Assembly: GCF_002870125.1 (NCBI RefSeq)
Contig: NZ_PNEO01000002.1
Span: forward strand, 1 to 64,000
Direction of reading: 5' to 3'
Source of the DNA: Burkholderia sp. WAC0059
GTDB taxonomy: Bacteria; Pseudomonadota; Gammaproteobacteria; Burkholderiales; Burkholderiaceae
DNA length: 64,000 bases
The translations under genes were made by a program, and so were the position numbers. Below, in pieces: positions 21,993-30,343 of the stretch. A model generated the notes under the pieces. It ran no database searches and had not been told where the DNA came from. It saw only the letters and a list, made by a program, of their open reading frames with translations. Each line of letters starts with the position of its first letter. Positions within the stretch are counted from its first letter, which is position 1.

Positions 21993-23513
21993 TCAGAACG
22001 TGATGTTGGTGCGCAGGCCCACGACGAGCGTGTTGCGCAGCGGTTCGGACGGGTTGTTCGGGTTTTGTCCGGCTCCTGCGTTGAACGTGTATTGCGCGTC
22101 GGCCTGCAATTGCCACCACGGCGTGACCTGGAACTGGTAGGTCGCCTCGAGCGTCGTTTCGCTGGTGCGCACGCCGTACGGGCCGCCGTAGTTGTTCAGG
22201 TAGTCGAGGTCGAGATCGTGCACGTTGTTGCCGACCTTGATGTAGGTAGCCGCCAGCCCGACGCTGTCGTTGTCGCGGCCTTCGAACGGCGCCTTCAGCA
22301 CGATGCCGACGTTGGCCGCGAGACTCACGAGATTGCGGTCGCCGGGCGCGCCCATCACGCGCGCGAACACGCCGAGGCTGCGCGGGCCGTCCGGGTCGGG
22401 GCGCCACACCATCTGGTCGGCGACCGCGTAGACGCTGTAATCGCCGTGGTGCTGGAGCGGGTCGCCGGTCGTGTTCGGATTGTTGAGCGAAAGGCCCGTG
22501 TTGTCGTAGCGCTGGTCGGCGAAGCGGCCGTTGTTGTACCACATGCCGAGCTTGTAGGTGCCGGGCAGCCCGTTGTTGCTGCTGCTCACGAGGTCGCCCT
22601 CGGAGGGCTGGTTGATCGAATACTGCAGCTCGCCGATGAAGAGCGTGCTGCTGCCCAGGTTGAAGTTGGTGCCGCTCAGGTTGTTCGGGTTGTTGCCGAG
22701 CGGGTCGCCGTCGAACACGCCGGCGAGGCCCGTCAACGACGGCGTGATGCGGCCGCGCACGCGCACGCCGAGCGCCGAGAGCGGATAGGCGGGACCGCCC
22801 GAGGGCATGTCGTAGGACGGCAGCGCCGGCCAGCCGAACATCGTGTTGATGAACGTGGCGGCGTACTGGCTGACCATGAACTCCTGGTCGATGCTCTGCT
22901 GGCCGACCTTCACGTCCATGTTGTTGTGGAAAAGCGACTGCTGGTACCAGAGCTCCCACAGGCGCGTGGTCGGCTGGGCTTCGATGCCGCTCGCCGTGTT
23001 CAGCGTGCCGAGGTTCGCCGAGCTGAGGTCGGTGCCGTGAATCTGCAGCGCGCTCACGTTGAACTGGCCGCCGGGGATGCCGAGCGCCTTGCTCGTATCG
23101 ACGCCGAGGGTGATCGTCGTGAGGCCGTCGTAGGCGCCGCCGTGGCCGAGGCCGCCGCGCAGGTTCGCGAGATATTCGCTGGTTTCGGTTGCGTCGAGGG
23201 TGACGCCGTACTTGCCGAGCCACGGGCGGATGCCGCCCATGTCGCCGAGCATGTTCTGGCGTGTCCAGAAGCCGGTCCAGAAATTGGTGGGCTGCGCCTG
23301 GATATTCAGGTCGGCCTCGGGCGCTTCGGGGGCGGCGTCGGGATTGGTGTCGGCCTCGGCCGCCGAGACGCCGCCGCAAGCGAGGGCGGCACAGGCAAAT
23401 GCCGTGTATGCCGCGATTGTGCGCAGCGACGGCCCGCGCCGCTGCGCGCGGCGAGCTGCATGAACCGGGTGCGCGCCGGTCGGCGCGAGTCCGGATGACC
23501 GGGAGAGCTTCAT
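21993..23513 (-). CDS. OprB-family outer-membrane porin
   Basis: A 506-residue outer-membrane protein of the carbohydrate-selective porin family. An unusually long Arg-rich N-region (residues 1-29) precedes the hydrophobic signal core and an AEA-type cleavage site near residue 52. The mature part starts with the OprB-like block FWTRQNMLGDMGGIRPWLGK. It continues with alternating amphipathic strands and ends in a terminal Phe (TNITF), as expected for barrel insertion. The start at 23513 has AAGGATCTCG upstream. It is the first gene of the iron operon, behind a candidate Fur box. OprB proteins are usually sugar channels, so an iron-linked role here would be unusual. Confidence 0.85.
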   Translation of the reverse strand: MKLSRSSGLAPTGAHPVHAARRAQRRGPSLRTIAAYTAFACAALACGGVSAAEADTNPDAAPEAPEADLNIQAQPTNFWTGFWTRQNMLGDMGGIRPWLGKYGVTLDATETSEYLANLRGGLGHGGAYDGLTTITLGVDTSKALGIPGGQFNVSALQIHGTDLSSANLGTLNTASGIEAQPTTRLWELWYQQSLFHNNMDVKVGQQSIDQEFMVSQYAATFINTMFGWPALPSYDMPSGGPAYPLSALGVRVRGRITPSLTGLAGVFDGDPLGNNPNNLSGTNFNLGSSTLFIGELQYSINQPSEGDLVSSSNNGLPGTYKLGMWYNNGRFADQRYDNTGLSLNNPNTTGDPLQHHGDYSVYAVADQMVWRPDPDGPRSLGVFARVMGAPGDRNLVSLAANVGIVLKAPFEGRDNDSVGLAATYIKVGNNVHDLDLDYLNNYGGPYGVRTSETTLEATYQFQVTPWWQLQADAQYTFNAGAGQNPNNPSEPLRNTLVVGLRTNITF

Positions 23514-23957
23514 CGAGATCCTTATTAGATTATGGCGGCGCGTGCCCCATGCGTGGCGCCCCTGCATGCAAGTCCCCGTTCCGCAGCCCGGTGTCCGGAT
23601 GGCGGGAACGGGCGCCATGCCGAACGACTGCGAACGGCGAAATCCTACCTCTCGCGAATGTAACCGTCAACACAAATGAGAACGATTCGCATATAGATTA
23701 AAAATTGTAATCTTCGCGAAGGAAGGCGAAATCGTGCGATCCGTTCCCGGAAACGGGACGCGGCACGGAGGGCAAGGCTTGGGGGAGAAGGGGAGAACGG
23801 CGGGGCGGCGTCAGTCGCGCGGGTGTTTGCTGCGTCGTACCGGGGGGCGGTGCGCGGCGGAACGGGCAGGAGAAAGGCTGGGAAGGACTGGAAAAGCGCA
23901 GGGACAGGAGAAAACGGGGAGAAAACGCGACCGGCGTCGCCGGTCGCGTCCGTTCGC
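23514..23957. other. Intergenic region upstream of the iron operon
   Basis: About 440 bases without a gene. The part next to the porin start holds AT-rich DNA and a candidate Fur box (23673-23692). The rest (23700-23957) is purine-rich on the plus strand, with open but unrecognisable frames, and lies downstream of the bd oxidase genes. No clear terminator was seen. Confidence 0.4.
23673..23692 (-). promoter_or_regulatory. Candidate Fur box of the iron operon
   Basis: The bases CAAATGAGAACGATTCGCAT resemble Fur boxes seen in Burkholderia (AATGATAATNATTCGCATT pattern). Both ends (AAATGA / TTCGCAT) and the central GA-A-GATT spacing match, with two or three departures from the ideal. The site lies 160 bases upstream of the porin start, in the only AT-rich part of the region. 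All six genes behind it are iron-transport-linked or in the same run. Confidence 0.55.
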
Positions 23958-24086
23958 TCAATGCACGGCGAACAGCGTCAGGTTCATGAACACCTTGAAG
24001 ACGAAGCCGAGCGTCACGGCCGCGCCGACGCCGCCGCACCAGAGCAGGATGAACCAGAGCCAGCCGGGCAGTTTGCGGCGCGGCAT
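23958..24086 (-). CDS. Small bd-oxidase subunit (DUF2474 / CydX-CydP-like)
   Basis: A 42-residue membrane peptide starting MPRRKLPGWLWFILLWCGG, with a single membrane helix (about residues 8-34). The basic N-terminus followed by a WLWFxLLW core is the pattern of DUF2474 proteins encoded behind cydAB. Such subunits bind the CydAB complex and stabilise it. It starts 17 bases after the cydB stop. An in-frame upstream ATG at 24128 would give 56 residues and overlap cydB by 26 bases. It is easily missed because of its size. Confidence 0.75.
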   Translation of the reverse strand: MPRRKLPGWLWFILLWCGGVGAAVTLGFVFKVFMNLTLFAVH

Positions 24087-24102
24087 GCGTGCACCGGCTG
24101 CG

Positions 24103-25107
24103 TTAGTGGTAGTGGTGTGCGTCGCCATGGCGGACTTTCCCCCTGAATACCCAGTAACCGAGTGCCGTGTACGCGAGGATGATCGGCAGGATGATCGCCG
24201 CGCCCACGAGCGTGAAGATCTGGCTCGCGCGCGGCGCCGCGGCCTGCCAGAGCGTCAGGCTCTGCGGAATCGCGTAGGGCCACAGGCTCACGAGCAGGCC
24301 GATGTAGCCGAGCAGCACGAGGCCGAGCGCGAGCAGGAACGGCGTCCGGTGATGGCCGGCGCGCACGGCCTGACGCATCAGCAGCGCGCAGACCACGACG
24401 AGAATCGGCACCGGCGAGAGCTTCCAGAACATGCCCGTGCCGAACCAGCGCTGCTGGATGTTCGGGTCCTGCAGCGGCGTCCAGATGCTGACGACCGCGA
24501 CGAAGCCGAGCAGCGCGAGCGTGAGCGGCCAGACGACGCCGTGCAGCCGACGCTGGAGGTCGCCCTCGGTCTTCGCGACGAGCCAGCAGCAGCCGAGCAG
24601 CGCGTAGGTGGAGACGAGGCCGAGGCCGCAGAGCAGGCTGAACGGCGTGAGCCAGCCGAACGCGTCGCCGGCGAAGCGGCCGTCGGCGACGGGGATGCCC
24701 TGCAGGTACGTGCCGAGCGCGATGCCCTGGAAGAACGCCGCGCCGGCCGAACCGCCGATGAAGGCGAGGTCCCACAGATATCGGGTGCGGTTGGCCTTCG
24801 CGCGGAGCTCGAACGACACGCCGCGGAAGATCAGGCAGGCCAGCATGAAGATGAGCGGCAGATAGAGCCCCGAGAGCACGATCGAATAGACGGCGGGGAA
24901 CACGGCGAAAAGGCCAGCGCCGCCGAGCACGAGCCAGGTTTCGTTGCCGTCCCAGACGGGCGCGACCGTGTTCATCATCAGGTCGCGTTCGCTCTCGTCC
25001 GGAAAGAACGGGAACACGATGCCGATGCCCAGATCGAAACCGTCCAGCACGACGTACAGGAGCAGGCCGAGCGCAATGATCGCAGCCCAGATTACGGTGA
25101 CATCCAT
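24103..25107 (-). CDS. cydB: Cytochrome bd-type ubiquinol oxidase subunit II
   Basis: A 334-residue membrane protein with eight or nine helices. The N-terminal block contains VVLDGFDLGIGIVFPF and then PVWDGNETWLVLGGAGLFAVFP, both diagnostic of CydB/CioB. With CydA it forms the quinol oxidase that reduces O2 to water without pumping protons. The length (about 335, shorter than E. coli CydB) matches the cyanide-insensitive CioB group of Pseudomonas and Burkholderia. It follows cydA by 37 bases and precedes the DUF2474 gene. Confidence 0.93.
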   Translation of the reverse strand: MDVTVIWAAIIALGLLLYVVLDGFDLGIGIVFPFFPDESERDLMMNTVAPVWDGNETWLVLGGAGLFAVFPAVYSIVLSGLYLPLIFMLACLIFRGVSFELRAKANRTRYLWDLAFIGGSAGAAFFQGIALGTYLQGIPVADGRFAGDAFGWLTPFSLLCGLGLVSTYALLGCCWLVAKTEGDLQRRLHGVVWPLTLALLGFVAVVSIWTPLQDPNIQQRWFGTGMFWKLSPVPILVVVCALLMRQAVRAGHHRTPFLLALGLVLLGYIGLLVSLWPYAIPQSLTLWQAAAPRASQIFTLVGAAIILPIILAYTALGYWVFRGKVRHGDAHHYH

Positions 25108-25144
25108 TTTTTTCCTCGCAAGGCTTGGTGCGAATTGAAGGGGC

Positions 25145-26554
25145 TCAGGCGTCGATCATCTGGTCGGCGGCCGACAGCGGGCGGCGCGAACTGCGTCCGG
25201 AGCCGGCTCCCGACGAGTCGTCGTGCGTCGAGCCAGGCAGCGCCGGTCCGGTGCCCATCAGCTTGAGCAGATAGTAGATGCCGGTGCCGAACACGAGGAA
25301 GTAGACGATGACGAACGCCATCAGCGAGACGCCGACCTGCTGCTCGGTGAGCGGCGAGACGGCCTGCGAGGTGCGAAACACGCCGTAGACCACCCAGGGC
25401 TGGCGTCCCGCCTCGGTCGTGATCCAGCCGGCGAGCAGCGTGACGAAGCCGGTCGGGCCCATCGCGAACACCCAGCGCTGGAACCAGCGCGCTTCATAGA
25501 GCCGGCCGCCGCGGCGCATCACCCAGCCCACGATCGCGAGCGCGATCATCAGCAGGCCGAGGCCGACCATCACGCGGAAGGTCCAGAACACGAGCGTCGA
25601 GTTCGGCCGGTCGGCGGGCGGGAACGACTTCAGCCCGCGGATCTGGCCGTCCCAGCTATGCGTGAGAATCAGGCTCCCGAGGTGCGGCACCGAGATGGCG
25701 TAACGCGTCGTCTCGGCCTTCATGTCGGGGATGCCGAACAGGTTCAGCGCGGTGCCGCCCTGCTCGGTGTCCCAGAGCCCTTCGATCGCGGCGATCTTGG
25801 CCGGCTGGTATTCGCGCGTGTTCAGGCCGTGCTGGTCGCCGACCACGGCTTGCACCGGCGCGAGCACGAGCAGCAGGCCGAGCGCCATCGAGAACATCTT
25901 CTTCACGGCCGGGTCGCGACGGCCCTGCAGCAGATGCCAGGCGCCGGTCGCGGCCACGACGAGCGCCGCGACGATGAACGCCGCGATCGCCATGTGCGCG
26001 AGCCGGTACGGGAACGACGGGTTGAAGATGATCTTGAACCAGTCGGTCGGTACGACGTGGCCGTTCTGGATCACGAAGCCCTGGGGCGTCTGCATCCAGC
26101 TATTGGAGGCGAGAATCCAGAACGTCGAGATCAGCGTGCCGATGGCGACCATCAGCGTCGCGCCGAAGTGCGCCTTCGGGCTCACGCGGCTCCAGCCGAA
26201 CAGCATGATGCCGAGGAAGCCCGCTTCGAGAAAGAACGCGGTCATCACTTCATACATCAGCAGCGGGCCCGTGATGGGGCCCGCGAACGAGGAGAAGCCG
26301 GCCCAGTTGGTGCCGAACTCGTAGCTCATCACGACGCCCGAGACGACGCCCATGCCGAAGCCGACAGCGAAGATTTTCGACCAGAAGAGGCACAGGTCCT
26401 TGTACCAGGTCTTGCCGGTCTTGAGCCAGCAGCCCTCGAGCACGGCGATGAAACTGGCGAGGCCGATGGAGAGGGCGGGAAAGATGATGTGGAACGAGAC
26501 CGTGAAGGCGAACTGCAGGCGAGCCAGGTCGAAGGCAGAGAGTGGTGTATTCAT
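25145..26554 (-). CDS. cydA: Cytochrome bd-type ubiquinol oxidase subunit I (cyanide-insensitive type)
   Basis: A 469-residue haem-bearing subunit. The start is MNTPLSAFDLARLQFAFTVS with His20-type haem ligand region FHIIFPALSIGLA. MSYEFGTNW and the GRQPW segment before the quinol site (TTEAGRQPWVVYGVFRT) are present. The protein lacks the long C-terminal Q-loop insert of E. coli CydA (522 residues), which places it in the short Q-loop group that includes cyanide-insensitive oxidases. The start at 26554 is where family homology begins; the open frame extends further upstream without it. A candidate FNR/Anr site lies 155 bases upstream. Confidence 0.93.
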   Translation of the reverse strand: MNTPLSAFDLARLQFAFTVSFHIIFPALSIGLASFIAVLEGCWLKTGKTWYKDLCLFWSKIFAVGFGMGVVSGVVMSYEFGTNWAGFSSFAGPITGPLLMYEVMTAFFLEAGFLGIMLFGWSRVSPKAHFGATLMVAIGTLISTFWILASNSWMQTPQGFVIQNGHVVPTDWFKIIFNPSFPYRLAHMAIAAFIVAALVVAATGAWHLLQGRRDPAVKKMFSMALGLLLVLAPVQAVVGDQHGLNTREYQPAKIAAIEGLWDTEQGGTALNLFGIPDMKAETTRYAISVPHLGSLILTHSWDGQIRGLKSFPPADRPNSTLVFWTFRVMVGLGLLMIALAIVGWVMRRGGRLYEARWFQRWVFAMGPTGFVTLLAGWITTEAGRQPWVVYGVFRTSQAVSPLTEQQVGVSLMAFVIVYFLVFGTGIYYLLKLMGTGPALPGSTHDDSSGAGSGRSSRRPLSAADQMIDA

Positions 26555-26708
26555 GGCTTGTGGGGGTCCGGAAGACTTCGCCCCGGCGGGCCGCCGGGCG
26601 CGCAGCACGATTGCGGATGCCGTAAGCGTAGGAGATTTGGAAAAATTTTGATCTGTGCCAACTCGTCGCATGACTTAGGTCGGCAAAACGAGCCATCCGG
26701 TTAAGTAA

Positions 26709-26722
26709 TTGACTTGAATCAA
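26709..26722 (-). promoter_or_regulatory. Candidate FNR/Anr box upstream of cydAB
   Basis: TTGACTTGAATCAA matches the FNR/Anr consensus TTGAT-N4-ATCAA with one mismatch in the first arm. It lies in the AT-rich stretch 155 bases upstream of the cydA start, with no other gene reading away from it. It suggests induction of the bd oxidase at low oxygen, as is usual for this enzyme. Confidence 0.6.
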
Positions 26723-26930
26723 TTTATTTGGGGCGCAGGGGAGGCAATGACGCGAGCGGGATCGGACGTCATGCGGCAACGCACCGCAGTTTATGCTGCG
26801 GTCGCATTTCGGGCGTGCTGGCTGTCGATGTATCGGGCGATGCCGGTCGCGTCGGGGCGTGCCGGATGGAGAGGGGAGACGGGTCGCCGCGTCAGGGGAC
26901 GCCGACGGGAAGCGGCAAGAAGCGGCTGGC

Positions 26931-26956
26931 GGCGGGATCGCGTGGACGATCCCGCC
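26931..26956 (-). terminator. Hairpin behind the sulfonate-binding protein gene
   Basis: A perfect 10-bp GC-rich inverted repeat (GGCGGGATCG / CGATCCCGCC) with a 6-base loop sits 25 bases after the stop of the minus-strand substrate-binding protein gene. No T-run follows, so it is a terminator-like hairpin rather than a textbook terminator. The rest of 26555-26980 holds the cydA promoter region and no gene. Confidence 0.5.
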
Positions 26957-26980
26957 GATTTCGGCAACGATGCCGATCGA

Positions 26981-27979
26981 CTATTTCGCGGCGGCGTTCG
27001 CGCTGGCCGGCGCCTGCCAGACGACGTCGCGCACGGCGATTTTCTGCGGAATCAGCCGCGCGCCGTAAAACGCGTCGGCCACCTTCTGCTGCGCGCTCAC
27101 CACGTCGTCGCCGACGGGAATCTCGCCGTACGGGACGCGGCGCACCCACGTCTCCACGATCGACCGGTCGAGGCCGACCTGCGGCGCGAGCAGGGTCGCC
27201 GTCTCGGCGGGATGGGCGTCGACCCAGAGGCCGGTCTTGCGCAGTTGCGCGAGGATCGTGCCGACGACGGCCGGCTGCTGCTGCGCGAAATCGCGCGTCG
27301 CCTCGTAGAAGTTGTCGGCCGCTCCGACCGGCGTGTAGTCGGCGATCGTGCGCGCATGCAGCGCCTGCTGCGCGGCCGCATAGTAAGGATCCCAGACGAC
27401 CCACGCGTCGACGTCGCCGTTCTCGAAAGCGGCCCGCGCGTCGGCGGGCGCGAGGTAGATGGGGCGAATGTCCCCGTAGCTCAGGCCGCCCTTCGCGAGG
27501 AGCTGGAGCAGCAGGTAGTTCGAGCTCGAGCCCTTTTGCAGCGCGACGCGCTTGCCGCGCAGGTCGGCGAGCGTGCGGATCGGCGAGTCGGGCCTGACGA
27601 ACAGCGCCTCGTTGTGGAGGCCGCCGGGTTCCGCGCCGACGTAGACGAACCGGATGCCCGCGGCCTGGGCGAATACGGGCGGCGGCGCGCCGGTATAGCC
27701 GAAGTCGACGCTGTTCGCGTTGAGCGCTTCGAGCAGTTGCGGGCCGGCCGGGAACTCGAACCATTTGACGCTGTAGCCGAGCGGGACGAGTGCGCGCTCG
27801 AGCGAGCCCTGAGCCTTCAGGACGGCGAGCAGGCCGGCTTTCTGATAGCCGATGCGCACCGTATGGTCGGGCGCGGGCTGTTGCGCGTGCGCGATGCCCG
27901 ACGCGAGCGCGAGCGCGACGGCTGCCGCGCCGGCGCGGCGGCGCAGGAGCCGGGTCGGAATTCGGGAAGTCGATGTCAT
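26981..27979 (-). CDS. Aliphatic sulfonate ABC transporter substrate-binding protein (SsuA-like), orphan
   Basis: A 332-residue periplasmic protein. An Arg-rich signal peptide ends AHAQ (about residue 33). The mature protein begins with the SsuA/NMT1 pattern VRIGYQKAGLLAVLKAQGSLE and continues with FPAGPQLLEALNANSVDFGYTGAPPPVFAQAAG, the ligand-cleft segment of alkanesulfonate-binding proteins. No permease, ATPase or desulfonating monooxygenase is adjacent, so it must work with a transporter encoded elsewhere. The start at 27979 is chosen at the signal peptide. Confidence 0.85.
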   Translation of the reverse strand: MTSTSRIPTRLLRRRAGAAAVALALASGIAHAQQPAPDHTVRIGYQKAGLLAVLKAQGSLERALVPLGYSVKWFEFPAGPQLLEALNANSVDFGYTGAPPPVFAQAAGIRFVYVGAEPGGLHNEALFVRPDSPIRTLADLRGKRVALQKGSSSNYLLLQLLAKGGLSYGDIRPIYLAPADARAAFENGDVDAWVVWDPYYAAAQQALHARTIADYTPVGAADNFYEATRDFAQQQPAVVGTILAQLRKTGLWVDAHPAETATLLAPQVGLDRSIVETWVRRVPYGEIPVGDDVVSAQQKVADAFYGARLIPQKIAVRDVVWQAPASANAAAK

Positions 27980-28156
27980 GCAGGGCTCCGTGGACGAATG
28001 CGTCGATCCGCGTGGCCGCGGCGGCCCGCGCGGGACAACGGATCGTCGCACGGGCGCGTGCCGCGACCAACCATGAAAAGGAGATTTCGATATGAGCAGG
28101 AGGGGGCGACGACCCGGTCGTCGAGCGCGGCGCCGGGAGTTGGCTTCGTGCCTGCT

Positions 28157-28702
28157 TCAGGCGCCGGGCAGCGTGCTCGACCCGGTGCCGAGCGGACGCT
28201 GCATCAGCGTGGTGTCGCGCCACTGGCCATGCTTGAAGCCGACCGCGCGCAGCGTGCCGACGAGGTCGAAGCCGAGGTTGCGATGCAAGGCCGGCGAGCC
28301 GCCGTTCGTGTCGGCGATCACGGCGATCATCTGGCGCCACGGGCCCGCCTCGCAGCGCTCGATCAGCGCCCGCAGCAGCGCGCTGCCGAGCCCGCGCCCG
28401 CGCGCGGCCTGATCGACGTAGACCGAATCTTCGATGGTGTGCCGGTAGGCGGCGCGCGGCCGGTAGGGCGTCGCGTAGCAATAGCCGGCCAGCTTGCCGT
28501 CGAGTTCCGCGACGAGCCAGGGCAGGCCGTGGCCGAGTACGGCGGCATGGCGGCGTAGCAGTTCGTCGGCATCGGGCGGCGTTTCCTCGAACGAGGCCGT
28601 GCTGTGCCGCACGTAGTGCGCGTAGAGGGCGGCGATCGCGGGGAAGTCGGCGGGCGTTGCGTCGCGCAGCAACGGCGAGGCGTGCAGGGGCGAGGGATTC
28701 AT
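28157..28702 (-). CDS. GNAT family N-acetyltransferase (phosphinothricin acetyltransferase-like)
   Basis: A 181-residue GNAT enzyme close to the Pat/MddA/YncA group, which acetylates phosphinothricin, methionine sulfoximine or similar amino-acid analogues. The N-terminal RDATPADFPAIAALYAHYV and the substrate-side ASFEETPP match that group. The acetyl-CoA loop is VDQAARGRGLGSALL (about 93-107), followed by GFDLVGTLRAVGFKHGQW. It stands alone between two other minus-strand genes. Confidence 0.88.
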   Translation of the reverse strand: MNPSPLHASPLLRDATPADFPAIAALYAHYVRHSTASFEETPPDADELLRRHAAVLGHGLPWLVAELDGKLAGYCYATPYRPRAAYRHTIEDSVYVDQAARGRGLGSALLRALIERCEAGPWRQMIAVIADTNGGSPALHRNLGFDLVGTLRAVGFKHGQWRDTTLMQRPLGTGSSTLPGA

Positions 28703-28793
28703 GACGTTGCTACGGGCTCCTTGCTGTCGGGCTGTGTGCGGGGTCGCGGTTTCGCGGCGCAGGCGTTTCGCGTGCGTGGCGTTACTGCTCGCG

Positions 28794-29360
28794 TTACATC
28801 AGGCGGACGGGACCGCTGTCCGCATTGGCGATGACGGGCAGCTCGCGCGAGCCCGGCAGTTCGTAATGCCACCATTCGCTCGCGATGTGCGTGAAGCCGG
28901 CCGCGTGCATGACGCCGAGCAGCAGCAGGCGGTTGCGCTGCACGGTCTGCGGCAGGCCCGGGTGAAAGTGCTCCGAGGCCTGGGTCATCGCGTCGAAGCC
29001 GGTGCCCATGTCGAACTCGCGGCCGCTTTCGGCGTCGAGCAGCGTGACGTCGAGCGCCGTGCCGCGGCTGTGGTTCGAGCCGACGGCGGGATCGGCGACG
29101 TAGGTGGCGTCGGGCAGGAAATGCCAGAGCGCCTGCTGGGCCTCGGGCGGCCGGTATGCGTCGAAGACCTTCAGTTTTGCGCCGATGCCGCGCGCGATTT
29201 TCACGGCGAGACGCAGCCGCGCCTCGGCCGGTTCGAGCAGCAGGCAGCGCGCGGCTTTGTAGATAGGCCGGCCAGTGAGGTTGTCGGGCGTCGCGTAGGC
29301 GAGTTCGAGTTCGACGTCGTGGGTTTCCGGAGTGATTTCGAGCAGTCGGTGCGGGGGCAT
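28794..29360 (-). CDS. ddpX: D-alanyl-D-alanine dipeptidase (DdpX/VanX family)
   Basis: A 188-residue zinc dipeptidase. The zinc and catalytic residues of VanX are all visible: Arg70 in DAYRP, His97 and Asp104 in SNHSRGTALD, Glu162 as general base and His165 as ligand in EWWHYE. It hydrolyses D-Ala-D-Ala. In Gram-negative bacteria this recycles cell-wall dipeptides. No vancomycin-type ligase or ddp transporter genes are adjacent. The length matches E. coli DdpX (193). Confidence 0.92.
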   Translation of the reverse strand: MPPHRLLEITPETHDVELELAYATPDNLTGRPIYKAARCLLLEPAEARLRLAVKIARGIGAKLKVFDAYRPPEAQQALWHFLPDATYVADPAVGSNHSRGTALDVTLLDAESGREFDMGTGFDAMTQASEHFHPGLPQTVQRNRLLLLGVMHAAGFTHIASEWWHYELPGSRELPVIANADSGPVRLM

Positions 29361-29880
29361 GGGCAGGTCGGAGAGGATGGCTTGGGGCGAGTCGGCGACA
29401 GGGTGCAGCCGATCCCGACCACGGTGACGCGATCATCGCAGGCGGCCCCCGTTCGTGCAAGCGACCGTCTCCGGTCATTCATCTGCGTGTCGCACGGCGG
29501 GCCTATCGTGCTGACCGCGACGGCGCGGATAATCGCTTCCCGCGGCGCGTGCCCGGGCATTCGTGTCATGAAAGGTCAAGGCACGAAGCTTGCAAGCGTC
29601 TTGCCGTGCCGCGAATCCGGGCGAATCCGGCACCGGATGCGCCCCCGGGATTTGACCCAAAGCGGGGCAGACCGGCTTCGGCGCGGGTCCGGAGCAGGGC
29701 ATGGCCGCTCCGGCGCGGGGCGACACGAGGGACTGCAACTCGCGGCGATTTGCCGGGTCCGAGCGACAGGCAAGACCCTGGCTTGCACGGGGCATGATGG
29801 CGCCCTATTGTGGGGTTGTCCGGTCCCGCGCGGGCCGAATCGGACGGAAAAGCAGACGGAAAGACGTTACACAAGAGAAC
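29361..29880. other. 520-base intergenic region (ddpX / receiver-domain gene)
   Basis: A divergent region with no recognisable gene; frames are open on both strands but give low-complexity Arg/Ala-rich translations. The last 60 bases contain GGAAAGACG and an AAGAGAAC ribosome site for the following gene. No promoter consensus was clear. Confidence 0.35.
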
Positions 29881-30291
29881 ATGAACGCAGCACTGAGGCT
29901 GGACCAGACAACGATCGTACTCGTGGAGGATGACCCGCAAAGCCGGGCTTCACTCGCCTCGTTGCTGGAGTCGGAAGGGGCGCACGTGGTGGCGGCGGCG
30001 GATGCGGAGTCGGGTATCGAAGCCGCGCTGCACCTGATGCCCGACGCGGTGGTATGCGATCTCGACCTGCCGGAAATGGACGGTTTTTATCTGATCCAGC
30101 GGCTGCGCGATCACGAGATCCGAGGCGATCACGCGCCGGCCGTGGCGATCGCGCTGACGGGACACACCGACGAAAGCTGGCGCCTGCGCAGCATCGGCGA
30201 GGGTTTTCAGCACTTCATGACGAAACCGGCGCAGCCGGATGCGTTGATCACGCTGTTGCGCGGCGCGATCGACGCGCGCCACGCTTCCTGA
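29881..30291 (+). CDS. Single-domain response regulator (receiver only)
   Basis: A 136-residue receiver domain with nothing after it. Acidic residues EDD are at 16-18. The phospho-acceptor is Asp60 in VVCDLDLPEMDG. The switch Thr is in ALTGHTD and the conserved Lys115 in FMTKPAQPD. The absence of an output domain suggests a CheY/DivK-like role in phosphorelay or protein-protein signalling. No kinase is adjacent; the nearest is the hybrid kinase at 37074. The start at 29881 follows an AAGAGAAC site, and longer frames have no homology. Confidence 0.85.
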   Translation: MNAALRLDQTTIVLVEDDPQSRASLASLLESEGAHVVAAADAESGIEAALHLMPDAVVCDLDLPEMDGFYLIQRLRDHEIRGDHAPAVAIALTGHTDESWRLRSIGEGFQHFMTKPAQPDALITLLRGAIDARHAS

Positions 30292-30343
30292 AGCGACGCG
30301 GATTCCGCGCGCGGCCATACGGGCCAGTGGCGGAGTCAGCCCA

